From the NCBI GenBank assembly GCA_024703915.1, contig CP087969.1:4154001-4218000 (forward strand): DNA of 64,000 nt, read 5' to 3'. The position numbers were made by a program, and so were the translations under genes. Source of the DNA: Massilia sp. H-1. GTDB lineage: Bacteria > Pseudomonadota > Gammaproteobacteria > Burkholderiales > Burkholderiaceae_D. Positions 49,765 to 59,800 of this stretch are shown here, one piece after another; positions within the stretch are counted from its first letter, which is position 1, and the number at the start of each line of letters is the position of its first letter. Below the pieces are notes generated by a model. It made no database searches. It saw only the letters and a list, made by a program, of their open reading frames with translations, and was not told the DNA's origin.

Positions 49765-51975
49765 ATGAACACCGAACAACCCGGCGCAGAAGGCGCCGAA
49801 CCGCTCCGTCAGGAGCAGGTCCCGGAGACGCGCTCGAAGTTTCGTGCGCTGGTCCTGAGCAATCCCAACTATTTCGGCAACGTCGAAGTCAGCCCGTTCC
49901 CGCCCGTGCTCAGCATTAAGTTGAACACGACCTACGAGGAAATCGGCTGTGTCGGCTTTCAGCCACAATTCAACCGGCTCGACGCCGTCATCTACATCAA
50001 CCAGCCAGGTAGCTACGGCGGCGGCATCTGCGGCCCCGGCACGCCCGAGTACGTGCGCTTCTATACCTCGAGCGACAACGGCGCGACCTGGCAGGACGCG
50101 GGCCTGACCAGCTTTACCGCCTGGGATATTCCAGGCTTAAGCACGGTCGGCAGCCGCCGCCTCGAATACGCTGTCACGCTCAACATCAATCCCAACAAGC
50201 GCTTCTGCTTCATTCAGAACATTGTCCTGGTGCGCGCGATTCTGTCCTGGAACGTGCCGCCGCCGCCGAACGTGCCGAACTTCATTCCGGTCTGGGGCGA
50301 CATCCACAATACGCACATCCAGATCGATCCGCGCACCCTGATCATCTTCAACGACATCCTGCAGCAAGCCCAGATCAAGCTGCCGCCGGTGCTGGCCGAC
50401 ATTCTCGACCTCGATTCGCCGGTCGCGGTCAAGCCGCCCAAGCTCATGTCGGCGCCCGAACTGGCGGTCCTGTACAAGGGGCAGGAAGTTGAGCCGCACC
50501 GCTTCGCGCTGGCCGAACTGCAGCAGCTGATGGCCCAGCCTAAGCCCTGTTCGACGAACTGATGGCGCCCGGCTTTGGCGGCGTGCTGGCTTAGCTCCGG
50601 CATCAATCTGGCCGATCTGGCCGACGTCCTGTTCCCGGTCGACGGCAGCACGCGCTACGAGGAACTCGAGTGCATCGGCCTCAATCCGAACCAGGATGCG
50701 CTGGTGGGCGTGATCCGCGTGAAACTGTCAGGCTAGCTATTCGGGCGGCCTGTGCACGGCGGGCAGCCGCGAGTACGTCGCCTTCTGGGGCGACTTCAAC
50801 AATAACGGCACCTTCGAAACCTACCTCGGCACCACCTCGGTCAATGTGCACGATATCAATCCGATCCCGGCCGACGGGCTCGAGTATTCGGTATTCCTGC
50901 CGGTGCACCTGGACCGCTTCCGCCGCCTGTGCCAGCAGGGCGCCGTGGTGGTGCCGATCCGCGCGATCATGTCGTGGAACGTGGCGCCGCCGCCCGCCAA
51001 TCCGAACTTCATTCCGGTGTGGGGCAACCGCGAACACACGCTGATCCACATCCGCCCAGGCCGGCGTCCGGTGGGCCATCCGCCGATCATCGAAACCGTG
51101 GGCAGCATGTCGGTCACCGACATCAACGGCATTAAGCTACGCCAACGGACCGGCCCAGCTGGCTAGGCTTCGTGGCCAAGCAGAGTCCCTTCGGCGGCGA
51201 GGTCATCATCACCGGCCACCTGGCCAATCCGACCGACATCAGCAGCCAGGCGCAGCGCCGCTGCCTACCGCGTGATCGTCAACGACGGCAGCGTCGACCA
51301 GGTGCTGACCAATTCCTTCAACATCGCGCGCACGCAATTGCTCGACGGCGTGTGGAGCTTCCTGCCGGGCATCACCCAGGTGCCCGACGCCGAGGGTTAC
51401 TACACCTACCGCGAAGACCTCACGGCCGGACCGGGCAATGCGGAAATCTTCGTGGCCGGTAATGTGCTGGGACGCTGGCAGACTGCTTAAGCCAGACTGG
51501 CACCTGGACCATCCGCATCGAGGTCAAGGATGCGGCCGACGTGATCTACGTGGGCAGTGCCGTGACGGTGAAGATCGACAATGCCGCGCCGCAGATTCCG
51601 GTGGGCAGCTTCAAGATCACTTCGGGCGGCGGCAGTTGCGCCGACTTCACCATCGGCGACATCATCGAAGGCACGTACCAGGTCATCGACGAGCACTTCG
51701 GCTCGCTGTCGCTGTCGGTGCTGCCGTCGCTGGGCGGCGTGTTCACGGCGCCGGTGCCGCTGCCACGCACTTACCCGACGGTGTCGACGCTGGGCGAGGC
51801 GGGCATCTGGCGGCTCGATACGGCTTAAGCATGCCCAAGTGCGGCTACGTGGTGCGCCTGTCGGCCACCGACCGCACCATCGTCAACAGCGGCTTTGTCG
51901 GCTTCTATAACGAGGCCACGGTCGGCCTGTGCCTGGAAGCTGCCGGGCGCGCCGGTGGCGGGCGGCAAGCCGTAA
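49765..51975 (+). CDS. Large protein with duplicated module, unknown function, frameshifted
   Basis: Not recognised. After repair it is one frame of about 735 residues with no signal peptide (NTEQPGAEGAEPLRQEQVPE). Module 1 has EEIGCVGFQPQFNRLDAVIY, GGGICGPGTPEYVRFYTSSD and RAILSWNVPPPPNVPNFIPV. Module 2 repeats it: EELECIGLNPNQDALVGVIR, GGLCTAGSREYVAFWGDFNN, RAIMSWNVAPPPANPNFIPV. A third, beta-rich part follows (GEVIITGHLANPTDISS, DGVWSFLPGITQVPDAEGYY, GTWTIRIEVKDAADVIYVGS). Scars near 50590, 50730, 51135, 51165, 51485 and 51823-51830 break it. Strong GAGGAG before the ATG. It may be a surface or filament protein; this is a guess. Confidence 0.75.
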
Positions 51976-51976
51976 G

Positions 51977-52388
51977 TCACTGGGGGCGCACGCTCAGGTG
52001 ACTGATGCGTGCGCCTTTGCCGAAATTGATCTCGACCAGCAATGGCTTGCCGCCGCAGGGCGCGCGGTACAGGTATTGCCTTTCCTCCCCCTGGTTTTTC
52101 GCTCCAGCAATTCGAGCTGGCCCGGCTGCGCGCAGGCGCCCAAGGCCGTGCGCAATTGTTCCATGTGCGGCGCATCGAGCGCGCGCGCGCGTTGTCGGTC
52201 AGCGGTTCGGCAGCCAGGGCGCCGTGCGCCGTGCGCGCCAGGATCGCAGCCACTTGTTCGGTCACGTCCGGTTCGCTGTCGTCGATGGCCGCGCGCTTGC
52301 AGCGCAGCCGTGGCAGCGGGGGCTTGCGCGCTTAAGCACAGGCCGATATGAATGCCGCGAGCAGCAGGGCGGTGCATGCAATGCGCAT
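51977..52388 (-). CDS. Small lipoprotein, unknown function, frameshifted
   Basis: Signal with lipobox (RIACTALLLAAFISAC). The mature part, repaired, reads DSEPDVTEQVAAILARTAHG, LDAPHMEQLRTALGACAQPG and ends YLYRAPCGGKPLLVEINFGK, RISHLSVRPQ. About 135 residues. GCTTAAGC near 52331 and shifts near 52195 and 52085 break it. AAGGAAATG precedes the ATG. Convergent with the large unknown gene, 1 bp apart. Confidence 0.7.
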
Positions 52389-52606
52389 GACATTTCCTTT
52401 TTGTTTGAGTGCAAAAAACCATGCTACCGCAGCACGGTCCATGCCCGTTTGTAATGTCTTAAATGGGACAAAAAAATGGCGATTGTCCAAAACAATCTTG
52501 TTTTCAAATCAAGCGAAAATCGTGTTTATACTCGTCTGCACGCGAGCGCTGATGGGCTCGCTTCTCAATTAAAAACTTCGTTTCCAATTGACAGGAGAGT
52601 TACCGC

Positions 52607-54739
52607 ATGCGCACTTTTTCCCGCACCATTCTCGCCTCCCTGATCGCTTTTGCCTACGCCGCGCTGCCGCCCTTGCCGCCGTGACCGTCGTGGAGAACCT
52701 GACCATCTACAGCGCCACATGCCGAGCTGCTCTGCCGGAACAAGTGCTGCGTGCCAACGCGGCGCGTTTCGGCCTGCCCGCGTCCCTCGACAACCTGGTG
52801 CAGACCCGGGTCCAGGAATCGCTGACCGGCACCCATTACACCTACCAGCAAATGCTGCGCGGCCTGCCAGGTGGACCGTGCCGAGATCATCGTATCGATC
52901 GGCAAGAACGGCGCGTGCAAAAGATTTTCAATGAGACGCGCCACATCTCGGCCGCGATCGATGCCAAGGCCGTCAACCAGCTCTACAACAAACACCAGCT
53001 GAGCGAAGAGCAGGCGCTTGACCGCGGCTGGTCCAACATGAAGGTCCAGCATCCGCTGGTCGCCGTGCCGAAGGGCGAGCTGGTGTGGATGCCGACCAAG
53101 GATGGCGTGCAGCTGGCGCGCAAGGTGACGATCCAGGCCGAGATGCCGACCGGCGGCTTCGTGCAGTACCTCAATGCGCACGACGGCACCCTGATCGAAT
53201 CGTATTCGACCTCGCTGCCGCGCACCAACAAGGGCGGCGAGCGCAGCATCGCGGCCCGCGCCGAGCTGGCCGGGGCGCCGCTCGACCGCCAGGGCGCGAC
53301 CGAGGCGGCCAAGAAGCTGGTCAAGGTACCCAAGCCGATGGCAGCGAGCGAAGCGCTGGCCTCGGGCATCAACGGCAGCGGCCTGGCATTCGATCCGGAT
53401 CCGCGCACCACGCTCAACAATGACGCGCTGACCGACACCTCGGCCGCATCCAGCTTCGATGCCGCCTACCAGACCAAGACCCTGGCCGACCTGACCGTCA
53501 CCATGCGCGTGTACAAGCTGACCGGCCCGTTCGTCAACATCAAGAACATTGAATCATGCTTAGCCACCGCGCCTTCCACCACCACCAACGGCGTGTGGAC
53601 GGCCAAGCGCGGCAACAACGCCTTCGACGACACCAACGTCTACTTCCACCTGGACCAGAACCAGCGCTACATCCAGTCGCTGGGCTTCACGGGAACCAAG
53701 TCGATCATCAACCGTCCGTTCGACGTTGATACCGATGGCGTGAACGGCGACGACAATTCGCACTACAGCGGCGGCTCGCCCGACTACCTGGCCTTCGGCC
53801 ATGGCTGCGTGAACGACAGCGAAGACGCGGACGTGATCCTGCACGAATACGGCCACGCGATCCAGGCCAACATCAATTCGAGCTGGTCGGGCGGCGACAC
53901 CGGCGCCATGGGCGAGGGCTTCGGCGACTACTGGGCCGGTTCGTATTCGTACAGCCGTCCGAACGGCACCGTCTACCATCCCGAGTGGGTGTTCAGCTGG
54001 GACGGCCACAGCGCCTGCTGGGGCGGGCGTCTGCTGAACCGGACCAATGCCTGGTACAACGCGAGCAAGACCTATGGCGCGCACAGCTCGGTCACCGAGA
54101 ACGGCGTGACGTTCCAGTCCGACGAATTGTGGTCGGCGCCGCTGTTCGAATCGATGAAGGCCTTGCTTGCCATGCGGCAAGCTGCGCGCCAATATCGACA
54201 AGATCATCCTGGAAGCGCACTTCGGCCTGGGCAGCAACATCAAGATGCTTAGGCCATGGCCACGGCGATCGTGAACGCGGCCAAGAACCTGTATCCGGCC
54301 GACCTGTCGTATGCGAACACCTTCCAGGCCAAGTTCGAAGCGCAGAAAATCCTGGGCACGATCGTGATCGGACCGACCATCAATGAGACCGAGTCCAACA
54401 ACACGCTGGCCACGGCCAACGCGGTGGGCACCTCCGGCACCACCGTCAACGCCACGATGAGCGCCAGCAGCGATGTGGACTTCTTCAAGATCGTGCTGCT
54501 TAGGCCGGTAAAACGCTGACGGCGGCCATGACGCCGAACGGTTCGTCCGACTACGACGTCGAACTGCAAAACAGCGCTTAAGCACCAAGCTGTCCTCGAG
54601 CATCAAGGGCACCGGCGCTGTCGACACTGTCACCCGCACCGCGGGCGCAGTGGCGGAAACACTGTATGTGAAGGTCTACTACTACAGCGGCGGCACCGGC
54701 GCCACCAACGGCAAGTACTCGCTCAAGGCCAGCTGGTAA
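52607..54739 (+). CDS. M36 (fungalysin-type) metalloprotease with PPC domain, frameshifted
   Basis: Secreted zinc protease. Signal peptide (RTFSRTILASLIAFAYAAL), propeptide (FTP-like RVQKIFNETRHISAAI; VPKGELVWMPTKDGVQLARK), catalytic domain with NVYFHLDQNQRYIQSLGFTG, HEYGH in DADVILHEYGHAIQANINSS and the third ligand Glu in MGEGFGDYWAGSYSYS. The tail starting NETESNNTLATANAVGTSG is a bacterial pre-peptidase C-terminal domain, often removed after secretion. Scars near 54246, 54498 and 54578, and shifts near 52665, 52725, 52870, 53557 and 54170. About 710 residues. GGAGAG before the ATG; a strong terminator follows. Confidence 0.92.
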
Positions 54740-54759
54740 GCGCAGCGCTGCTTCCCACG

Positions 54760-54786
54760 ACACCCCGGCGCGTCCGGGGTGTTTTT
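54760..54786 (+). terminator. Rho-independent terminator of the M36 protease gene
   Basis: Stem ACACCCCGG / CCGGGGTGT with a 5-base loop, followed by TTTT. It lies 20 bp after the protease stop. Confidence 0.88.
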
Positions 54787-54859
54787 CATTGGACTTGCCA
54801 TGCCCGGCGGCGGCCATCATACTGGGTCTTCCTCGTACCGCGTCCTTTGGACCTTCAGC

Positions 54860-55314
54860 ATGGCAGATAGCGACAACCAGCCCTACACACCGCCAGCTTC
54901 GCAGTTTTCCGAAGTTGCGAACGAAGGTTCCTCGACGCTTGTCGACCTGCTGGTCCGTTTCTTTTCCCCCGCTCTGTTGAGCGTCACGGCGATTTACCTG
55001 CTCGGCTTCGTTTCGTCCTGGCCATGGTATTTTATTGTGGTGGCTTTGTGCATCGCTATTGCACTCGGTCTGGTCTTCGGCGAAGTCTGGGCAAAGTATC
55101 TCTGGTATGCGATTGCTGCATCGATCAGTGTGGTGTGGCTAGGCGCGAACGCGGGTCTGATATGGTCGCTGTTTCTGTCGCTGCTTAGGCCGACATCCGG
55201 ATGTACCGGGTGGTGTCGTTGATACCTGGTCTGCTGCTGTTGGCCGTGTGTGGATGCGGCATTGCCACTACCCGCGCGGCGTACGCCCGGCAAGCGGCAG
55301 GCAGGAATCGGTAG
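54860..55314 (+). CDS. Small membrane protein, unknown function, frameshifted
   Basis: A polar N-terminus (MADSDNQPYTPPASQFSEVA) is followed by hydrophobic segments VDLLVRFFSPALLSVTAIYL, WPWYFIVVALCIAIALGLVF and IAASISVVWLGANAGLIWSL. A GCTTAGGC scar near 55184 shifts the frame. Repair leads into RMYRVVSLIPGLLLLAVCGC, a fourth segment, and a stop at 55314. No family recognised. Start ATG 54860 is chosen over an earlier in-frame ATG because the segment before it overlaps the terminator. Confidence 0.65.
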
Positions 55315-55410
55315 AATTTGTTGCCTGGCGGTTTGCCAGGAACGGACGGCGCTGCCGTCCATCATAGAACTTGCTGGCGGCCAGCCGCTCAGCGCTACTG
55401 TCAGGAATCA

Positions 55411-55986
55411 GATGCGCCTTACTTATTTGTTCGCCGTCCTGTTGTGTGCGGTCGCCACCAGCGCCTGCAGTCCCTTCTATTCTGTGGAACAGTCCAGTGT
55501 GGAGCGAGGCTATCGCTGGGCCGGGCGACATGACTATACGCAGGCGATTTCCACGTTCGAAACGACGATCCGCGACTATCCGGAAAGCGGCCTGGCGCAC
55601 CTTGGTTTGGCCGACGCCCTGTTCGAGCAACACCGGGAGCGCGAGGCGATTGCCGCGTACACCAAGGCGTTGTCGCTGCTGAGGGCGAATGGCGTGACGG
55701 CGCTTAAGCAAATGGCGCAGGAGGAGCGCAAACGATCGGGAAGCGCGCCTTCTCATACCAGAATCAAGGCTTGCGCTTCCCGTATGGCGTGGAGACCTAT
55801 GTGTTTTTTAAGCGGGCATCCTCGTTCGAGGCACTCGCGGGAAAGGAGTCTTCCAACCGCGACGAGCACCTTGCCGCTGCCAGGACCGACTATACGTCTG
55901 CCCGCGATCTGGCGCCCGCCTGGCAGGAGCCCAGTCTGCGGCTGGGTTGCCTGGCGGAGCCCAAGGCGTCGAATTGCGTGAACTGA
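55411..55986 (+). CDS. TPR-containing lipoprotein, frameshifted
   Basis: Lipobox at ATSAC (RLTYLFAVLLCAVATSAC). Then GYRWAGRHDYTQAISTFETT, SGLAHLGLADALFEQHRERE and AAYTKALSLLRANGVTAL, one to two TPR units. The C-terminal half, reached after a shift near 55740, reads NQGLRFPYGVETYVFFKRAS and ends WQEPSLRLGCLAEPK. About 190 residues. Role unknown. It starts 97 bp after the membrane protein gene. Confidence 0.75.
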
Positions 55987-56823
55987 GACGCGGCCCGGCA
56001 ACTTCCGGGCGGGTGCGGTTCGACGGCCCGTTTGGTCTGCGCGGGGCGGCGTGCAGGCTGCAAGAGGGATAAGAAGGCGCGCCCGCCCATATTCCCTGAA
56101 CTCCCCCATCGGACTCATAAGCTGTCGAGATCTCGAATCTGCTTATTTCTTCTAGAAACACTCCGTATTGAGATGAATCAAATGCCGAGGCCATCGCAAG
56201 GTGGCTTTTTGCATTCTGGCCCCATTCAATTGAATAGCGGCCGGGATTGTTTCTCCATCTTTTTCTCGCCGCATCGCAACTTGCAGGGTCACATTTGCCA
56301 GGCTTGTTCTTGCTTTTGAGTTCGTCCCGGAGAACTAGTTCTTATGTTTGAGTAGCTGCTTTAAGTTCGAGACCTTTGGCAAGAGGGCAAGGAGACGAGT
56401 TCGGCCCCGGAGAACGGCCCCGGCGTGCGATCGCGCGGCATCCTGGGTGACGACTCCGGGATGGAAGAGGCGTGGAAAGTGCGACTGTTAGAAATGTGGT
56501 GTGTTTTTCATAAAAGTGTGTAAAATACAACGTTTCGTCGCTTCGATTTCAACATGCCTGCGATGCGAGGAATTGGTTTGTTGCCGTGCGCCTCGCGGCG
56601 GGCCGCTGTTGCCTAGATGTTTTCCCTCATGCCTGATGTGACTCGCTGCCTTCTTTCCGAATCGGCCGCATTCTCACGTTCAGTTTTACCGTAAGTCGTT
56701 TGCCGGATGTACCACGGTAGCTTTGCTTGTACGCCGTCGTCCGGGCCATCCCGATTGGATTAATCGTGCACCACAAGTTTGAAGTTTCCAGACTCATTCC
56801 AGCCGCTGCTCATCAGCGCCCAG
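55987..56823. other. Intergenic region before the RHS gene, no gene recognised
   Basis: About 840 bp of mixed composition. Hairpin-forming GC stretches lie near 55990-56030 (GGCCCGGCAACTTCCGGGC) and 56400-56460. Short open frames here have no plausible product. The sequence becomes AT-richer toward 56520, which may hold the RHS promoter, but no well-spaced -35/-10 pair is evident. Confidence 0.5.
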
Positions 56824-59800
56824 ATGGCGGCCAAAAAATACACTGCGGCGGGCACTCGCTGCTGCATCCATCCATTCTTCTACTTGTCATCGCATTTTGC
56901 GTCCTCTTTGCATCGCTCGCTCCTATAGCAGCCTACGCTGGCAACGCTGGAAGTGTGCCGCTTTCTTGCGGTGGCGGTGGCGGCATCAACGTCCCAGCCT
57001 ACCTCGGGACCCAAAGCGCTAACGATTGCGGACATCAGCAGTCTCGCAGGTGAATACTGTGACAATGCGGGCTCGTATGAAGCTGATGGGGCCACCACAG
57101 ATGGGCTGAGCTGCAACGTGTCGTTGTCATCGGGCGGGACCTATTCAATTCAAGTTGGAGGGAATGGTCTTCCAGTTCGCAGCACGCCGCGATGCAATGA
57201 CGTCTTTCGGCGTGCCTAACGCAGTACCGGAAGCGAAGCATTATTTCGTCAATTTGGTGTCCGAGTCGCGTGAGGTGGCTGGGGGACAAGAAGTCACCTA
57301 CGGCAATTTTGAAATCCAGCAAAATCGGGTTGTGTTTGCGACCGCTCAACGTGTACGTATTATTGGCGGCGAAGGCAAAGTCTTGGAATCCATGTTCTGT
57401 GGTTTTCACCATCGATCGCAAGTCAATACCTTGATCGGCGGGTCAATTAACTATGCGTCTGCTGACAACTTACCGCCCAGTATCGTGGGCACTTCCTGGG
57501 GGGCAGCGCCATCAAAGATCAACGAGCAATGGGTACGCGTAGCCTGCAGCGCAACCGTTACTTCGGATGGTGAGTTCACGCTCCACTCGCCCGTCGCTTC
57601 TGGAAAGGAAGGCGTTTACGCGACGTCCAGTGGGCACTTGGAAGGCCGGACCTTCGATCGGATTTCCTATGTGGGTGGAGCTGCCGTGGCATATGCGCCG
57701 GTCTATGGGGATCATTGGCACACCCAGCCATATAAGGAAAGTGTCACGTTCTCTCTGTCGGCAGGGCTACTGCCGGTCGGCGCCGGTGGTTCGCTTGCGA
57801 ATGACGACGTGCTTACCTATCCCGCGGATTGCGATTTTACGATTCCCCCGGACATTCCACCAGATAATCCACCCGAGGATTGTACTGAGGCATGGTGTTT
57901 GGCCGCGAGGGGCGCGGTCGGCGGCGCGAGCTGCCCTATGTCGGTTGGCAACCCCATCAATGCTTCAAACGGCAACAAGTTCCAGTTGGAGTCAGATTTT
58001 ATTGGCGTGGGCAGTGTCAATTTACGCTTTGAGCGCTTCTACAATTCGCATTGGAGTACTGGTGCCGGGAGCATGGGCGCACATTGGCGAACCACCTTTG
58101 ATCGCTCGTTGGTCATCGATTTGAATGCGAAGATGATCCGTGTAAATCGGCAAGATGGAAAAGTGGTGATCTTCAGAAGCGTGAATGATGTATGGACCCA
58201 CGGGCCGGAAGTGAATGGCGATCTCAAACCTGTGTCGCTGCCGGAATTGCCGCTTGCAGCGTGGCGCGTCAACCACCAGAGCGACGAAGAGGAGTTCTAC
58301 GATGCGCTTGGCCGATTAATCCAGATTCGCTTGCCAGGGGGGCAGTCCAGAACCTGCGCTACAACATCGCTGGTCGTCTAGAAAAAGTTATTGACCGGTT
58401 CGGGCATGAATTGACGTTTACATATGCCAATGGGCGCATCGATTCGATGCGCGATCCTGCTTATGGGATGTTCATCTATTCGTACGACACCGCGAACAAC
58501 CTTGCGATGGTCACGGCCCCCGGGCAGTCATCCAGAACACAGCGCAAGTATGTTTATGAAAATCTGCAGTTTGCAAATGCGCTCACCGGAATCATCGACG
58601 AAAATGGCAAGCGTTTCACGACTTGGAACTATGATCCTCAGGGACGCGCCTTCTCATCCGAACACGCCAACGGGATCGACAAATTCACAATTGTGTTCGA
58701 CCAGAGCGGCTCCAGCAGGGTTACCGATCCCTTGCTTACAGATCGCACTTTGAATTTCACGCCCGTTTTTGGAATTGCCAAATACAGCGGCGAATCACAG
58801 CGATGGGGTTCCGGATGTGAGGCTGCATCGCGTTACGTCACGTTTGACGATATGGGTAACGTGAAGACCCGCACCGATTTCAACGGTGGGCTGACCACCT
58901 ACGGATACGATGGCGCCCGCAAGCTGGAAACCATTCGAATAGAAGCGGTAGCACGGCCGTCGCCAGAACAATCCGAACCAGTTGGCATCCGACGCTGGCA
59001 ATCGTCGTGGCGGTATCAGAACCAAAGCTGATCACGACATATGATCTTGATGATTCCGGACTCGTCCGCAGTGTAACGGAACAGCCGACCAGCGATATGG
59101 ACGGCACAGCTGGTTTCGATGCACCGAAGGCAGGCTTGCCGCGCAAATGGGTCTACACGTACAACCCGCGAGGACAGCTGGAAAGCGAGGATGGCCCGCG
59201 GACGGACATCAGCGATCTCACAGGCTATGAATATGACCTTGCAACTGGAAACTTGCAAACTGTCACCAATGCAGTAGGGCAGGTAACGAAGTATTCGAAC
59301 TACGATCTGCTTGGACGTGCTGGTCGCATAGTCGCTGCGAATAAAGTGACGATCGATCTGACCTACAGCCCGAGAGGATGGGTCACGTCCCGCACTTTAA
59401 CGGCGCAAGGGAAATCGCTCTTGACTACGTACGACTACGACGGCGTCGGGCAATTGAAAAAAGTAACTCTCCCAAATCGTAGCTATGTCAAAGCTGATTA
59501 CGACGACGCGCATCGATTGACCGACCTGTCGGACAACCTCGGCAATACGGTCCATTACACGTTGGATCTGGCGGGGAACCGGAAGATGGAAGAGGTAAAG
59601 GATCCAGCAGGAGTGTTGACCCGCCTCGTTACGCGGGAATTCGATGCACTAAACCGATTGGAAACGCAGACTGGAGTTGTGAAATGATTTTCCATCGTTA
59701 TCAACCTCAGCGTCGATATTTTCCCTAGTGTCGGCTCTATTGGTCATGCATGATCCAGCGTGCGCCGCGGATGAACAACAACTCGTGACGACACATCGTT

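Noticed and set aside
2591..54585. GCTTAAGC octamers as a mobile or uptake-signal-like DNA repeat
   Set aside because: They sit inside conserved codons of essential proteins and always stand where GCCGGC is needed, with several length variants; a spreading repeat would add sequence rather than replace one hexamer.
53560..54639. 359-codon minus-strand frame opposite the M36 protease
   Set aside because: Shadow of the catalytic domain; no recognisable product or ribosome binding site.
56727..57053. Separate small secreted protein before the RHS gene
   Set aside because: Its hydrophobic segment fits the RHS signal sequence once a one-base A-run error near 56838 is allowed, so it is treated as the RHS N-terminus.
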